Of a stretch of 64,000 nucleotides of DNA, positions 63,964 through 64,000 are shown piece after piece. The notes beneath the pieces were generated by a model. It was not told the DNA's origin, searched no databases, and was given only the letters and a program-made list of their open reading frames with translations. The translations under genes and the position numbers were made by a program. The stretch covers positions 1-64,000 of the forward strand of contig JABJIC010000006.1 in NCBI GenBank assembly GCA_018661465.1, written 5' to 3'. Numbering within the stretch: position 1 is the first letter of the stretch; each line of letters begins with the position of its first letter. The DNA comes from Gammaproteobacteria bacterium (GTDB lineage: Bacteria; Pseudomonadota; Gammaproteobacteria; Pseudomonadales; Pseudohongiellaceae).

Positions 63964-64000
63964 CTCCAAGAACAGTCCCAATATCAATTTATCTACCCGG

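Noticed and set aside
1-64000. CRISPR arrays, rRNA or intact tRNA genes
   Set aside because: No regularly spaced identical repeats and no complete tRNA or rRNA sequence were found by reading.

Overview
The window looks like a chromosomal segment of a marine-type gammaproteobacterium. Base composition is moderate (by eye somewhat under 50 % G+C, not computed). Gene order around 34.6-47.5 kb closely follows the Pseudomonas arrangement sfsA / aminotransferase / dksA / gluQRS / cbrX / cbrA / cbrB / (crcZ) / pcnB / panB / panC / acs, and the right end is the rpoN-downstream block ptsN / rapZ / npr. Together these point to the Pseudomonadales-Oceanospirillales-Cellvibrionales part of the Gammaproteobacteria; the genus cannot be fixed from the sequence.

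Region 1 (1-2.9 kb) is accessory DNA with low coding density. It holds an orphan gene with an internal duplication behind a perfect 29-bp hairpin, a truncated SPOR/FtsN-like N-terminus, a small glycine-tailed membrane protein, a 41-residue secreted peptide lying between two 86-bp direct repeats, and at about 2.86 kb a sequence like the 3' end of a tRNA-Ser gene, probably the boundary of an integrated element.

Region 2 (3.1-9.8 kb) is metabolic: a [2Fe-2S] ferredoxin with a CYP153-type alkane-hydroxylating P450, a double-domain polyphosphate:AMP phosphotransferase, a GCS2-family ligase paired with an AstE/AspA-like hydrolase, and a lipoprotein c-type cytochrome with an FNR/ANR-like box upstream. 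Region 3 (9.9-25 kb) has selB and selA (selenocysteine insertion, 10 kb apart and on opposite strands), a lactate permease, LemA plus an M48 protease, pyruvate phosphate dikinase, a Bcr/CflA efflux pump, and a little divergent unit of a GNAT-like protein, an isoprenylcysteine-methyltransferase-like membrane enzyme and a membrane class III cyclase that lacks its transition-state residues. Region 4 (25-32 kb) is a DUF58 / transglutaminase / MoxR / TPR operon.

Region 5 (32-49 kb) carries OsmC, acetyl-CoA synthetase, panC, panB, a deoxynucleoside kinase, pcnB and the CbrA-CbrB system. The 688-bp gap between cbrB and pcnB holds a sigma-54 promoter with an upstream palindrome array and a short A-rich transcript region full of AAUAAUAA motifs. 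This is the position, promoter type and motif content of the Hfq/Crc-titrating RNA CrcZ, and is the most interesting thing in the window. A GTG-started cbrX (58 aa) overlaps the start of cbrA. CbrAB, a CrcZ-like decoy, acetyl-CoA synthetase, lactate permease, pyruvate phosphate dikinase and CYP153 would fit an organism that ranks organic acids, amino acids and hydrocarbons as carbon sources.

Region 6 (49-64 kb) is mostly housekeeping: a second DksA-type zinc protein, lipoproteins, a K+-dependent-type membrane pyrophosphatase with a strong terminator, Mrp/ApbC, an AGCS transporter with an unusual soluble insertion, an SSS/DUF4212 symporter pair, DarP, MgtE, NPr, RapZ and PtsN. Several gene ends here and elsewhere carry exact-period short tandem repeats (12, 14, 15 and 17 nt) across or next to stop codons.
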